Shown piece by piece: positions 1 through 7,294 of a stretch of DNA of 23,056 bases; position 1 is the first letter of the stretch; the number at the start of each line of letters is the position of its first letter. Both the position numbers and the translations under genes were made by a program. Source of the stretch: an uncultured Sphingobium sp. GTDB lineage: Bacteria; Pseudomonadota; Alphaproteobacteria; Sphingomonadales; Sphingomonadaceae. Location of the stretch: the NCBI GenBank assembly GCA_946479185.1, contig CAMLFF010000011.1, forward strand, positions 1 to 23,056, given 5' to 3'. The notes beneath the pieces are model-generated. The model saw only the letters and a list, made by a program, of their open reading frames with translations, was not told the DNA's origin and made no database searches.

Positions 1-1529
1 TGCTGGATGGCGTCACGGGCTCGGGCAAGACGGAAGTCTATTTCGAGGCCATCGCACAGGCCCTTCGCGATCGCCGTCAGGCGCTTGTGCTGTTGCCGGA
101 GATTGCGCTCACCGAGCCGTTTCTCGATCGCTTCAAGGCGCGCTTTGGCTGCACGCCGGTTGCCTGGCACTCCGGGCTCAAACAATCAGACCGGCGCAGG
201 GCGTGGCGCGCGATTGCGAGTGGGGAGGCCCGCGTGGTCGTCGGCGCGCGGTCGGCGCTGTTCCTGCCTTACGCCAGACTTGGCCTCATCATCGTGGATG
301 AGGCTCATGAAACCAGCTTCAAGCAGGAAGAGGGCGTTCGCTACCATGCTCGCGATGTTGCGGTGATGCGCGGCCTGTTCGAGCAATGCCCCGTGGTGCT
401 GGCCTCCGCAACGCCTGCCATTGAGACGCGCCATCAGGTTGCGCTGGGGCGCTATCAGGAGATCAAGCTACCTTCGCGCTATGGTGGCGCGGAGCTGCCC
501 GAGATTATCGGCATTGATCTCACGCATAACCCGCCAGAGCGTGGCCGCTGGATTGCGCCGCCTTTGGTCAAGGCGATGGCGGAAACGCTGGAGCGCGGCG
601 AGCAGTCGCTGCTGTTCCTCAACCGACGCGGCTATGCGCCGCTAACCCTGTGCAGGCATTGTGGCTATCGCTTCCAATGCCCCAATTGCTCGGCGTGGAT
701 GGTGGAGCATCGCCTCACGCGGCGGCTGGCCTGCCACCATTGCGGCCATGCCGTGCCGACGCCAGACACTTGCCCCTCCTGCCATGAGGGCGATGCGCTG
801 GTCGCTTGCGGCCCCGGTGTGGAGCGGATTGCCGATGAGGTGAAGGCGCTGTTCCCGCAGGCGCGCACGGCTATCGTGACGTCGGATACGCTCTGGTCAC
901 CCGCGCGCGCGGCAGCCTTTGTGCGCGATGTTGCAGGTGGCGCGGTCGACATCATCATTGGCACGCAGCTTGTGACCAAGGGCTATCATTTCCCGGAGCT
1001 TACGCTGGTTGGCGTCATCGATGCGGACCTTGGGCTCGATGGCGGCGACCTGCGTGCGGCAGAGCGAACCTTCCAGCAGATCATGCAGGTATCCGGGCGC
1101 GCGGGGCGCGGCGAGAAGCCCGGCCGGGTGTTCATCCAGACCCACGCCCCCGATGCGCCGGTGATCCGCGCCTTGCTGGATGGCAATGAAGCCGCGTTTT
1201 TCGAGGCCGAGACAGCAGGTCGCAAAGCAGCCCATGCCCCGCCATTCGGGCGATTTGCGGCGATCATCATCAGCGATACCGATGCGACATTGGCGCGGGA
1301 AACCGCACATCGGATCGGCAAAGCAGCGCCACGACAGGATGGGCTGGATGTCTACGGCCCTGCCGAAGCACCGCTGGCGGTATTGCGCGGGCGGCACCGT
1401 TATCGGCTGCTTGTCCACGCACGGCGATCGGTTGAGTTGCAGGCGATCATCAGAAGCTGGCTCGCCACGATCGACTGGAAGAGCAGCACGCGGGTGAGCG
1501 TGGATGTCGACCCCTATAGCTTCGTATGA
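1..1529 (+). CDS. priA: Primosomal protein N' (replication restart helicase PriA), 5'-truncated by the window
   Basis: PriA is a 3'-5' superfamily 2 helicase that recognises stalled or collapsed forks and reloads the replicative helicase. The reading frame is already open at the left edge (complete codons from base 3), and 508 codons are visible, roughly the C-terminal two thirds of a typical protein of about 730 residues. The visible part begins at the Walker A motif GVTGSGKTEVY. Next come the DEAH box (VDEAHETSFKQ) and a zinc-binding insertion with four CxxC pairs (CRHC, CPNC, CHHC, CPSC; bases about 650-790). The helicase C lobe follows, with IIGTQLVTKGYHFP and QVSGRAGRGEKPG, and then the conserved C-terminal domain. 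The N-terminal 3' DNA-binding and winged-helix domains lie outside the window. The gene ends at TGA just before a hairpin. I see no frameshift or missing motif in the visible part. Confidence 0.97.
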   Translation, partial: LDGVTGSGKTEVYFEAIAQALRDRRQALVLLPEIALTEPFLDRFKARFGCTPVAWHSGLKQSDRRRAWRAIASGEARVVVGARSALFLPYARLGLIIVDEAHETSFKQEEGVRYHARDVAVMRGLFEQCPVVLASATPAIETRHQVALGRYQEIKLPSRYGGAELPEIIGIDLTHNPPERGRWIAPPLVKAMAETLERGEQSLLFLNRRGYAPLTLCRHCGYRFQCPNCSAWMVEHRLTRRLACHHCGHAVPTPDTCPSCHEGDALVACGPGVERIADEVKALFPQARTAIVTSDTLWSPARAAAFVRDVAGGAVDIIIGTQLVTKGYHFPELTLVGVIDADLGLDGGDLRAAERTFQQIMQVSGRAGRGEKPGRVFIQTHAPDAPVIRALLDGNEAAFFEAETAGRKAAHAPPFGRFAAIIISDTDATLARETAHRIGKAAPRQDGLDVYGPAEAPLAVLRGRHRYRLLVHARRSVELQAIIRSWLATIDWKSSTRVSVDVDPYSFV

Positions 1530-1532
1530 AAA

Positions 1533-1572
1533 CACCCCTGACCAGCGCTATGTCGTTCAGGGGTGCTCTTCT
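1533..1572. terminator. Bidirectional hairpin between convergent priA and the Ala/Pro-rich membrane protein gene
   Basis: A perfect 9-bp inverted repeat, CACCCCTGA (1533-1541) and TCAGGGGTG (1557-1565), encloses a 15-nt loop. It lies 4 nt after the priA stop. Read on the minus strand the stem is followed directly by a run of four T, and on the plus strand by a weaker pyrimidine stretch (GCTCTTCTC). It is therefore probably a two-way rho-independent terminator, stronger for the minus-strand gene. This is inferred from structure only. Confidence 0.7.
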
Positions 1573-1598
1573 CATTGGCAGTATTCACACGATCAGCT

Positions 1599-2663
1599 TC
1601 AGGTGGTTGAAGGCTTCCAACCTGCCGGGCGATATGTGACCGGCGCCTTTCCAAAGCTGTAAACCGGCTGAGCCGAGCGCTGCGATTGCGACTGATTGGT
1701 CGTCGCGACCTCCGGCGCCTTTGCGGCCTCATGGATCGAGGCGGTGTTGGCGCCCTGTTCCCGATGCAGGAGGAAATGCGCGCGGCGCAGTCGGTTGCGA
1801 CGGGTGAGGAATGGATTGGCAGCTGTTGGAGCAGCCGCTGCAATGGCCTCCAGATCGCCACCAACCATTGGCGTCGTTTCGCTGCTTCGAACCATCGGCT
1901 GCACTGGCACAGCCATCGTTGCGACTGGCATCACGCCTTCGCGCGCTGCTGGGCTGATGGAGGCATCCGTCACACGAGCCGATTGTGGCTCATAGCTCGC
2001 CGTCACAGCGTCCTGACTGACGATCTTACGACGACGGCTCAGAGCGTAAGCCGCGCCACCGAGGAGCAGAACCGCACCTGTGCCGCCGACGATCGCCAAC
2101 ATATTGCTATCATCAGCAGTGGCAGCCGGGGCCTGCTCCACGAGCGGCACCGTAGCGGCAGCCTCACCCTGTTCCATAGCCATCAACTCGGACGGAGCGA
2201 TGCCAGGCATGGGCTCGGTTGCTGCCTGAGCGGGGGCTGTGGTTGGCGCGGCCTGCGGCGTTGGCGCGCGGGCAGCAACTGTTGGCGTTGCTCGTTCAAC
2301 AGGCGCTGCAGAAGCAGCACGTGGTGCTGGGTTTTCTTCAGCAACCTGCGGCGTCGGCGCCGATTTTTCAGCGATAATTGGCGCAGCGGAAACCGTTGGG
2401 GGTGGTTGAGCAACCGGTGGAGCGACCGTTATCGGCGTTACGCCATTATTCGTGCTGACCAATGGAGCTGGGGCGCTCTGTGCGCTCGGAATGACGATTT
2501 CCGGCGCGGCGGCGGGTACGGCGGGTGCCGCTGTAACCGGGGCTTGCGCGCCCGCGTCACTGCCCGCTGGCAATTGCTGCGCAAGCGCAGGGGTGGATCC
2601 AAGCACCAGGACGGCTGCAATCGCCGTCAGTGCTGCGCGATGGGGGTTGTTAAGTTGTTTCAT
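1599..2663 (-). CDS. Ala/Pro-rich single-span membrane protein with signal peptide, function unknown
   Basis: I do not recognise a named family. From the ATG at 2663 the product has 354 residues. It starts with a good signal peptide (hydrophobic core about residues 10-22, then STPALAQ). A long low-complexity stretch rich in Ala, Pro, Thr and Val follows (about 30-180). A membrane segment lies at about 189-208 (IVGGTGAVLLLGGAAYAL), followed directly by SRRRK. The last 145 residues should therefore be cytoplasmic. They include an ordered-looking basic patch, NPFLTRRNRLRRAHFLLHRE, at about 283-302. The frame stays open to 2735, but the extra 24 residues would bury the signal peptide, so the later ATG is preferred; its Shine-Dalgarno is weak. 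The Pro/Ala linker suggests a spacer across the periplasm, somewhat like TonB- or FimV-type proteins, but no LysM or TonB box is visible. It lies downstream of ada on the same strand after 181 nt and is probably transcribed separately. Confidence 0.75.
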   Translation of the reverse strand: MKQLNNPHRAALTAIAAVLVLGSTPALAQQLPAGSDAGAQAPVTAAPAVPAAAPEIVIPSAQSAPAPLVSTNNGVTPITVAPPVAQPPPTVSAAPIIAEKSAPTPQVAEENPAPRAASAAPVERATPTVAARAPTPQAAPTTAPAQAATEPMPGIAPSELMAMEQGEAAATVPLVEQAPAATADDSNMLAIVGGTGAVLLLGGAAYALSRRRKIVSQDAVTASYEPQSARVTDASISPAAREGVMPVATMAVPVQPMVRSSETTPMVGGDLEAIAAAAPTAANPFLTRRNRLRRAHFLLHREQGANTASIHEAAKAPEVATTNQSQSQRSAQPVYSFGKAPVTYRPAGWKPSTT

Positions 2664-2680
2664 AGCAAGGAATGAAACTC

Positions 2681-2701
2681 GCAACCTCATCGAGCGGTTG
2701 C
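2681..2701 (-). other. Hairpin in the leader of the Ala/Pro-rich protein gene
   Basis: The inverted repeat GCAACC (2681-2686) / GGTTGC (2696-2701) has a 9-nt loop and lies 18-38 nt upstream of the ATG at 2663. If transcription starts upstream of it, the hairpin sits just before the ribosome binding region. It may influence translation, but nothing identifies a known element. Confidence 0.3.
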
Positions 2702-2844
2702 TCGCTAAAAATGCGTTTACGGCGGCGCGTTTCAATACAGCGCCCAGTTGCCATTCGCTATTACTGCCTGTCTTTGACTAATTCTGACCTGTTTTCATCA
2801 CTTTAAATGAGGCGGGATAAATGGTTTTTAGGCATGCTGCACCA

Positions 2845-3891
2845 TTACTTGCCAGCCCCCTTCTCGCGCGCCAGCAGTGCTTCTTTCCGCTGCAGACCAT
2901 AAGCATATCCCCCAAGGCCACCATCGCTGCGCAGGACTCTGTGGCACGGAATGAGCACGGCCAGCCCATTGTCGCCGCACGCCGTTCCCGTCGCGCGCAC
3001 GGCTGATGGCCTGCCGATCGCCGCTGCGATCTGCTTGTAGGTGCGCGTTTCGCCAGCCGGAATGTCACGCAGAGCCGCCCACACCGCCTGCTGAAAGGCA
3101 GTGCCTACCACGTCCATCGGCAAATGAGCGGCGCGGGACGGATGGTCGACCAGCGCAACAACCTGATCCACGAGCGCAGTAAAGTCGCTATCGCCCGGCG
3201 CAATCTCGGCATGCGGGAAGCGGGCATGCAACGCCGCCACATCTTCATCGAAGCTGATGCGGCACAAGCCCTTTGCCGTTGCTGCGACCAGCAGCGCGCC
3301 AAGGGAGGTTGGGACGACGGCATAATGGATGACCGTGTCCGCGCCGCCATTGCGCCAGGCCGAAGGCGTCATGCCGATATGACTGCGCGCATCGGCATAG
3401 GCGCGAGCAGGGCTTTGGTAGCCAGCATCGTAAATCGCATCGGTGATCCTTTCTGGGCCGTCCAGAGCTTCGACGAGCTTGGTTACGCGCAACTGCCGGG
3501 CATAGGCGGAAGGCGATATGCCGACTTCACGCGTAAAGAGTCGTTGGAAATGATGCGGCGCATAGCCGACTGCTGCGGCAAGATCCGCCAGCACAGGCCG
3601 GTCATCGCTCTCCTCAATGATGCGCAAGGCCTTGGCAACGGCCTGACGATCCCGCCCCACCTCATCCGGGCGGCACCGCAGGCAAGGGCGGTAGCCCGCA
3701 TCCAGAGCAGCGGTAGCATCAGCGAACAGCATTATATTTTCGCGCAGAGGCCTGCGCGCAGGGCAGCTCGGCTTGCAATAAATGCCTGTGCTCTTCACCC
3801 CGATGACGAACTGCCCATCCATGCGCCGGTCGCGCGCGGCGAAGGCTGCAAATGCAGCGTCTTCGCTCAGATCGGCCTTCAACATGGTCAT
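2845..3891 (-). CDS. ada: Bifunctional Ada: methyl-phosphotriester sensor/activator and O6-methylguanine-DNA methyltransferase
   Basis: Ada repairs alkylated DNA by suicidal methyl transfer and, once methylated on its N-terminal cysteine, activates the adaptive response. The four zinc-ligand cysteines are C39, C43, C70 and C73 (STGIYCKPSCPARRP and RPCLRCRPDE), each one residue after its E. coli counterpart. An AraC-type helix-turn-helix region covers about 85-180 (LADLAAAVGYAPHHFQRLF). The methyltransferase domain carries the acceptor C316 in IPCHRV. Translation from ATG 3891 gives 348 residues (E. coli Ada has 354). A GAGG lies 11 nt upstream. An in-frame GTG at 3912 is possible but has no Shine-Dalgarno at a useful distance, and an ATG at 3885 is a further option. 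The C-terminal motif reads GGYAYGL where many family members have GYRWG. No alkA or alkB gene is adjacent. It is divergent from the protease gene with about 146 nt between. Confidence 0.95.
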   Translation of the reverse strand: MTMLKADLSEDAAFAAFAARDRRMDGQFVIGVKSTGIYCKPSCPARRPLRENIMLFADATAALDAGYRPCLRCRPDEVGRDRQAVAKALRIIEESDDRPVLADLAAAVGYAPHHFQRLFTREVGISPSAYARQLRVTKLVEALDGPERITDAIYDAGYQSPARAYADARSHIGMTPSAWRNGGADTVIHYAVVPTSLGALLVAATAKGLCRISFDEDVAALHARFPHAEIAPGDSDFTALVDQVVALVDHPSRAAHLPMDVVGTAFQQAVWAALRDIPAGETRTYKQIAAAIGRPSAVRATGTACGDNGLAVLIPCHRVLRSDGGLGGYAYGLQRKEALLAREKGAGK

Positions 3892-4037
3892 GACGTCAGC
3901 ATCCTCGCGCACCTGGGGTCGATCCGGTGCATGATCAGCGCGGACCTTGCCAGCTCAGCGTGCGCAACGCTTCCCAAAGCTTGCGCTCAAACCCACCATC
4001 ATGCGAATTTCCCTGTCGATCAATCCATCTCGCGGTT

Positions 4038-5642
4038 ATGACGCTCTGCATGAACCAAGCTGAAAACGGACTGTTCGCGCGTTTCACCGCGACGCTCCTC
4101 ACGCTCGCTGCCATTTTGCTGGCTTTCACCGCGCCGGCGCGCGCGGACGTGCAGGATATTGCGGCTGCCTCCCGCAGTGTCGTGCGCGTGGCGCTGGTCG
4201 CAACCGATGGCGAGAATGCCTATTTCGTGGGACATGGCAGCGGCGTCGTAATCGCGCCGGGCCGGGTTTTGACCAACGCCCATGTCGTTGAACTGGCGCG
4301 CACGGAGCCGAACATCGTCATCGGCATCATTCCGGCTGAGGGATCGCGCAGCTTTGGAGGCAAGATCATCGCTTTTTCGCCGGGCAATGATCTGGCGCTG
4401 CTTTCCATGGATGGCGGTAGCCCTCCTATCGCGACATTTCTCTCCGGAACGCCTGAAGATGGCGCGCGGGTAACCGCCATTGGTTACCCCGGCTCGGTCG
4501 ATCGCGCACAGGGCATGAGCATCGAGGATATTATCAAGCCGATGAGCGCCGTGCGGACATCGGGCACCGTCTCGGCAGGCCGGGCATCGCGACAGTTTGA
4601 GACCGTGCTGCACACCGCGCCGCTCGCCTCGGGCAATAGCGGCGGGCCGTTGGTGGATGATTGCGGTCGCGTGATCGGGCTGAACAGCTTCGGCTCGCTC
4701 TCCGAAGGCAGCGACGCCGAATATGGTTTTGCCGTCTCAAACCGTGAAATTGCGAGCTTTCTGCGACAGGCTGGCGTGCAGGTCCGCCGTTCGAGCGAAC
4801 CCTGCCGCTCGATGGCGGACATTGAGGCTGCGCAATTCGCTGCGGATGAGCAGGCTCGCATCGAGGCCACGCGCCGCGCCGACGAGGCGGCCATTGCCCG
4901 GCGCGAACGTCAGCTGCAAGCGCGCGAGCAATCCCAGCAAGCGGTGATCGCCAAGCGCGAAAATATGATGGCGCTGGCGGCACTCCTGCTTGTCTTCGCC
5001 GCTCTCACCGGCGGCGCTGCCGTGCTGGGCCAGTCCAAGGGCAATCTGCGCAAGGCACGGCAACTTGGCGGAGCCGCAGGCGTGCTGCTGCTTGCCGCCG
5101 TCATCGCTTTCGCTTTGCGCCCGGGCTTTGACAGCGAGGATGCGCAACTGCCGCAGGATAGCGACAATAGCGCGAACATGGCGGAGGCCGGAGCCGCTGC
5201 GCCGTTGAGCGGGCGCCTCGTCTGCGAGATCGACCCCTCGCTCAGCCGTGTTACGACATCCGATACGCAGAGCCCCGTGTTCAACTGGTCGTACCAAGGT
5301 TGCGTGAATGGCCAGACCCAGTTCGTCAACAATCAGGGAAGCTGGAGCCGCACCTTCGTGCCAGCTGACGACGCGTCAGTCTCTGTGCGCCGCTTCGATC
5401 CTGCGACTGGCCGCTACCGGTCGGACAATTATCAGGTGAATGCCGAGACTGCGGAACGCGCGAGGACGGCGCGCGCCGCGATCACATGGGCTGGCTGCAC
5501 CATTGACCCCGCGCGCCTTGCCGAGCTCGCCAAGGTGCAGGCCGACATCCAGGCGAGCCTGCCCTCACAACCCAATGAGCGGCTGCTCTACCGATGCCGC
5601 GCGGCGACACCTGCTACTGCTGCCTCGCCCAAGGCCCCCTGA
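4038..5642 (+). CDS. Trypsin-like (S1C) serine protease with coiled coil, two membrane spans and a C-terminal cysteine domain
   Basis: An exported protease of 534 residues. Parts in order: a signal peptide (about 1-36, ending APARA); a chymotrypsin-fold domain at about 40-245 with the triad H82 (TNAHVVE), D118 (GNDLALL) and S201 (GNSGGPL); a charged coiled coil at about 258-308, rich in E, A, Q and R; and two membrane spans at about 310-331 and 343-361. The spans are separated by a basic loop (GQSKGNLRKARQ) that should face the cytoplasm. A C-terminal domain of about 165 residues follows with cysteines C396, C422, C487 and C520. Both the protease and C-terminal domains should be periplasmic. 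No PDZ domain is seen, unlike DegP. The start is uncertain: ATG 4038 or ATG 4050 (MNQAENG) both leave an intact signal peptide and neither has a clear Shine-Dalgarno. The frame is also open upstream to 3927. The substrate is unknown. The gene stands alone, divergent from ada and convergent with rnk (8 nt between stops). Confidence 0.88.
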   Translation: MTLCMNQAENGLFARFTATLLTLAAILLAFTAPARADVQDIAAASRSVVRVALVATDGENAYFVGHGSGVVIAPGRVLTNAHVVELARTEPNIVIGIIPAEGSRSFGGKIIAFSPGNDLALLSMDGGSPPIATFLSGTPEDGARVTAIGYPGSVDRAQGMSIEDIIKPMSAVRTSGTVSAGRASRQFETVLHTAPLASGNSGGPLVDDCGRVIGLNSFGSLSEGSDAEYGFAVSNREIASFLRQAGVQVRRSSEPCRSMADIEAAQFAADEQARIEATRRADEAAIARRERQLQAREQSQQAVIAKRENMMALAALLLVFAALTGGAAVLGQSKGNLRKARQLGGAAGVLLLAAVIAFALRPGFDSEDAQLPQDSDNSANMAEAGAAAPLSGRLVCEIDPSLSRVTTSDTQSPVFNWSYQGCVNGQTQFVNNQGSWSRTFVPADDASVSVRRFDPATGRYRSDNYQVNAETAERARTARAAITWAGCTIDPARLAELAKVQADIQASLPSQPNERLLYRCRAATPATAASPKAP

Positions 5643-5650
5643 GGCAGCGT

Positions 5651-6052
5651 TCAGCTTTGCCTGACTGCCTCGATCCGCAGCTTATGCACCTTGCCGCTGC
5701 GATCCGGCCAATCGATTGATTGCCCAGCCCGCAAGCCAATAAGGCCTGCGCCAATCAGAGTGAGGATGGAGATCTTCCCCTCCGCAATATCGGCTTCGCC
5801 CGGGTAGACGAGTTGGACAGAGCGGGCCGCGCCACTCTCTTCATCAACAAAGTCGACGCTCGACATCATCGTGACGACATCGCCGCTCACTCGATCAGCA
5901 GGCTGCACCACCGCGCGGGAAATCTCGCCCAACAATAAGTCGCTGACCTGGGGAAAACGATCCTCAACGCTGATCGCGAGATTGGTCAGGCGGTCGGCGT
6001 CGCTTTCGCTCATCATTATGGGTGGCCGGCTGGCGGCATGAATGTTGGTCAT
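5651..6052 (-). CDS. rnk: Rnk-type nucleoside diphosphate kinase regulator (GreA/GreB C-terminal fold)
   Basis: The 133-residue product matches the Rnk family in length (E. coli Rnk has 136) and layout. It has a short helical N-terminal part (SESDADRLTNLAISVEDRFP) and then the Gre-factor C-terminal domain, with RVSGDVVTMMSSVDFVDEE, a VQLVYPGEADI stretch, and GAGLIGLRAGQSIDWPDRSG. Rnk proteins bind RNA polymerase near the secondary channel without the long coiled coil needed for transcript cleavage, and in gamma-proteobacteria they affect nucleoside diphosphate kinase levels. The N-terminal part here is too short for a GreA coiled coil, which favours Rnk over GreA/GreB. The ATG at 6052 is preceded by GAGAAAG at suitable spacing. 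Its regulatory target in this organism cannot be told from the sequence. Confidence 0.88.
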   Translation of the reverse strand: MTNIHAASRPPIMMSESDADRLTNLAISVEDRFPQVSDLLLGEISRAVVQPADRVSGDVVTMMSSVDFVDEESGAARSVQLVYPGEADIAEGKISILTLIGAGLIGLRAGQSIDWPDRSGKVHKLRIEAVRQS

Positions 6053-6078
6053 GTTCAGGCTTTCTCAAATGCGGGAAG

Positions 6079-6099
6079 CGCCGCTCTCAGTGGGCGGCG
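6079..6099 (-). other. GC-rich hairpin upstream of rnk
   Basis: CGCCGC (6079-6084) pairs with GCGGCG (6094-6099) around a 9-nt loop, 27-47 nt upstream of the rnk ATG. It would fold in the leader if transcription starts further upstream. No known motif is recognised. Confidence 0.3.
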
Positions 6100-6116
6100 A
6101 CGTCAAAGATGATGAG

Positions 6117-6153
6117 GCCCCGGCAGCCAGGGCGCACGCACTGGCCCCGGGGC
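6117..6153 (-). other. Imperfect GC-rich inverted repeat between the lipoprotein gene and rnk
   Basis: GCCCCGG (6117-6123) pairs with CCGGGGC (6147-6153), and the inner CCAG/CTGG arms extend the stem past a small interior loop. It lies 110 nt after the lipoprotein stop on the same strand. On the minus strand it is followed by TCATCATCTTT rather than a clean T run. It could act as a weak terminator of the EI24-lipoprotein unit or as a leader structure. The rest of 6053-6262 shows no convincing gene. Confidence 0.3.
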
Positions 6154-6262
6154 TAAAGTCCCGAGAGAAGCTGTCCCCCATGAGGGCGGACGCTGGATCG
6201 GCTGTGATGCTCGAACATGCCTGTAGGCTGTTATCGACAGCCCGCGAAGTCAATCGAGGTCC

Positions 6263-6625
6263 TTAGCGAGCCCGCAGCAAGCGGGCGCAAGCGTTCCAGT
6301 CCATATCTTCCCCGGCCAGTGTCCGCGCATCGGCATGGGTGACGACTGGCTCGCGATTCGTGCTAGGCGCGTAGAGATAGGTATCCAGCACGCAGCGTTG
6401 ATTGGCGAACTGCAGTTTGCGGACGGCGGGATCGCGAATGTCGAGCCGGGGCTGACCGAACATGCGCTGCAAACCGCGCGCATCGGCGCCGATCAGGCCG
6501 TTGGGCAGCGCTCGCGTGGCGGGGGTGAAGCCCGCTGCGGGCGCAGGTCGACTGCCATTTGGCACGACGCTCGCACCGCAGGCGCCAAGGAAAAGCATGA
6601 GCGGCAGCGCGAAAAAGCGGCGCAT
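6263..6625 (-). CDS. Small outer-membrane-type lipoprotein, function unknown
   Basis: The 120-residue product begins with a lipoprotein signal peptide (MRRFFALPLMLFLGACGAS) with the lipobox LGAC and lipidated C16. Position +2 is Gly, so outer-membrane sorting is likely by the Asp rule as known in enterics. The mature part contains a GLQRMFGQPRLDIRDP segment followed by LQFANQRCVLDTYLY, with cysteines at 78 and 113. The pattern of a short helix, an FGxP turn and a strand carrying C and LDxYLY recalls the small BamE/SmpA-like fold, but that is inference from pattern, not a recognised family match. Its ATG abuts the TAG stop of the EI24-like gene (TAGATG), so the two are almost certainly co-transcribed and probably translationally coupled. 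Confidence 0.8.
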   Translation of the reverse strand: MRRFFALPLMLFLGACGASVVPNGSRPAPAAGFTPATRALPNGLIGADARGLQRMFGQPRLDIRDPAVRKLQFANQRCVLDTYLYAPSTNREPVVTHADARTLAGEDMDWNACARLLRAR

Positions 6626-7294
6626 CTAGGAATTGATCTTGCGACGATGGAACATGTGCGTCGCCATAGCCACGCTCCACACCGGCGCCAACAGATTCAC
6701 GATGGGTAGCAGGAAGAGCAGGGCTGAAGCGAAGCCGATCTGCCAGCGCGCGACTGCTGTGAAGCGCGGCGCGTGCGGATGGCGGCCTTCGATCAACTCG
6801 GCAAGATCCAGACCGAGCAGATAGGCGTTGAGCGTGAGGAACAGCAGAGGCGCGCCAATGCCGGTCACCACGAGAATCACATAGAGGGGCAGCGCGAGGA
6901 GGTTCCAGCCGATGGCGCGGCGCACGGACCGGAATGCGACCCGCGCGCCCTCCAGCACGGGGACGGCGCGGCCCATGGCGTGGCGATCAGGATAATCCTG
7001 CGCCTCGACGGCGATGACGATACGGTCCGCATAAAGGCCGACGATGGCGATGGAGACCGTCCGAAAGAGCAGCCAGCTGGAGACCAGGACCAGGATCACC
7101 GCCAAGGCTGCGCCCGCGAAACCCTCGCCCTGAAGCCAACCGATTCGGGCGAAGAGCAGGTGTAATCCGAACCAGAGCGCAACGCCGAGCAATGCGAAGA
7201 TGAACAGCGTCAGCCCCAGAGTACGCCAGAGAACGGCACGAATGCCGGGCAGCATGATCTGCGGCAATGCGCGCATCAGGGCGGTGAGCAACAT
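6626..7294 (-). CDS. EI24/CysZ-like integral membrane protein
   Basis: From ATG 7294 the product is 222 residues with about four to six hydrophobic segments (near residues 20-45, 60-88, 125-160 and 190-215). The C-terminal motif NLLAPVWSVAMATHMFHRR is typical of the EI24 domain family (PF07264), which includes the CysZ sulfate transporter. Many alphaproteobacterial members are annotated only by this domain, so sulfate transport is possible but unproven. The frame stays open to 7561, but the extra 89 residues are non-hydrophobic, run past the TTG start of the divergent kinase gene and look like antisense, so the internal ATG is chosen. Its Shine-Dalgarno is weak. It is directly followed by the lipoprotein gene. 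Confidence 0.82.
   Translation of the reverse strand: MLLTALMRALPQIMLPGIRAVLWRTLGLTLFIFALLGVALWFGLHLLFARIGWLQGEGFAGAALAVILVLVSSWLLFRTVSIAIVGLYADRIVIAVEAQDYPDRHAMGRAVPVLEGARVAFRSVRRAIGWNLLALPLYVILVVTGIGAPLLFLTLNAYLLGLDLAELIEGRHPHAPRFTAVARWQIGFASALLFLLPIVNLLAPVWSVAMATHMFHRRKINS

Noticed and set aside
1686..2675. Plus-strand open frame of 329 residues opposite the Ala/Pro-rich protein gene
   Set aside because: The product is very rich in Arg, Trp and Cys with no order. The minus-strand frame has a signal peptide and a membrane span, which chance would rarely give.
3124..4041. Plus-strand open frame of 305 residues opposite ada
   Set aside because: It is antisense to a fully recognisable Ada with all catalytic residues, and the translation has no domain and an odd His/Arg/Cys composition.
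3935..4129. Minus-strand 64-residue frame between ada and the protease gene
   Set aside because: Its second half looks faintly protein-like, but there is no good ribosome site, it overlaps the protease signal-peptide region, and nothing matches a known small protein.
6065..6253. Minus-strand 62-residue frame just before rnk
   Set aside because: It needs a TTG start with no Shine-Dalgarno and gives a low-complexity Ser/Ala chain. Hairpins explain the region better.
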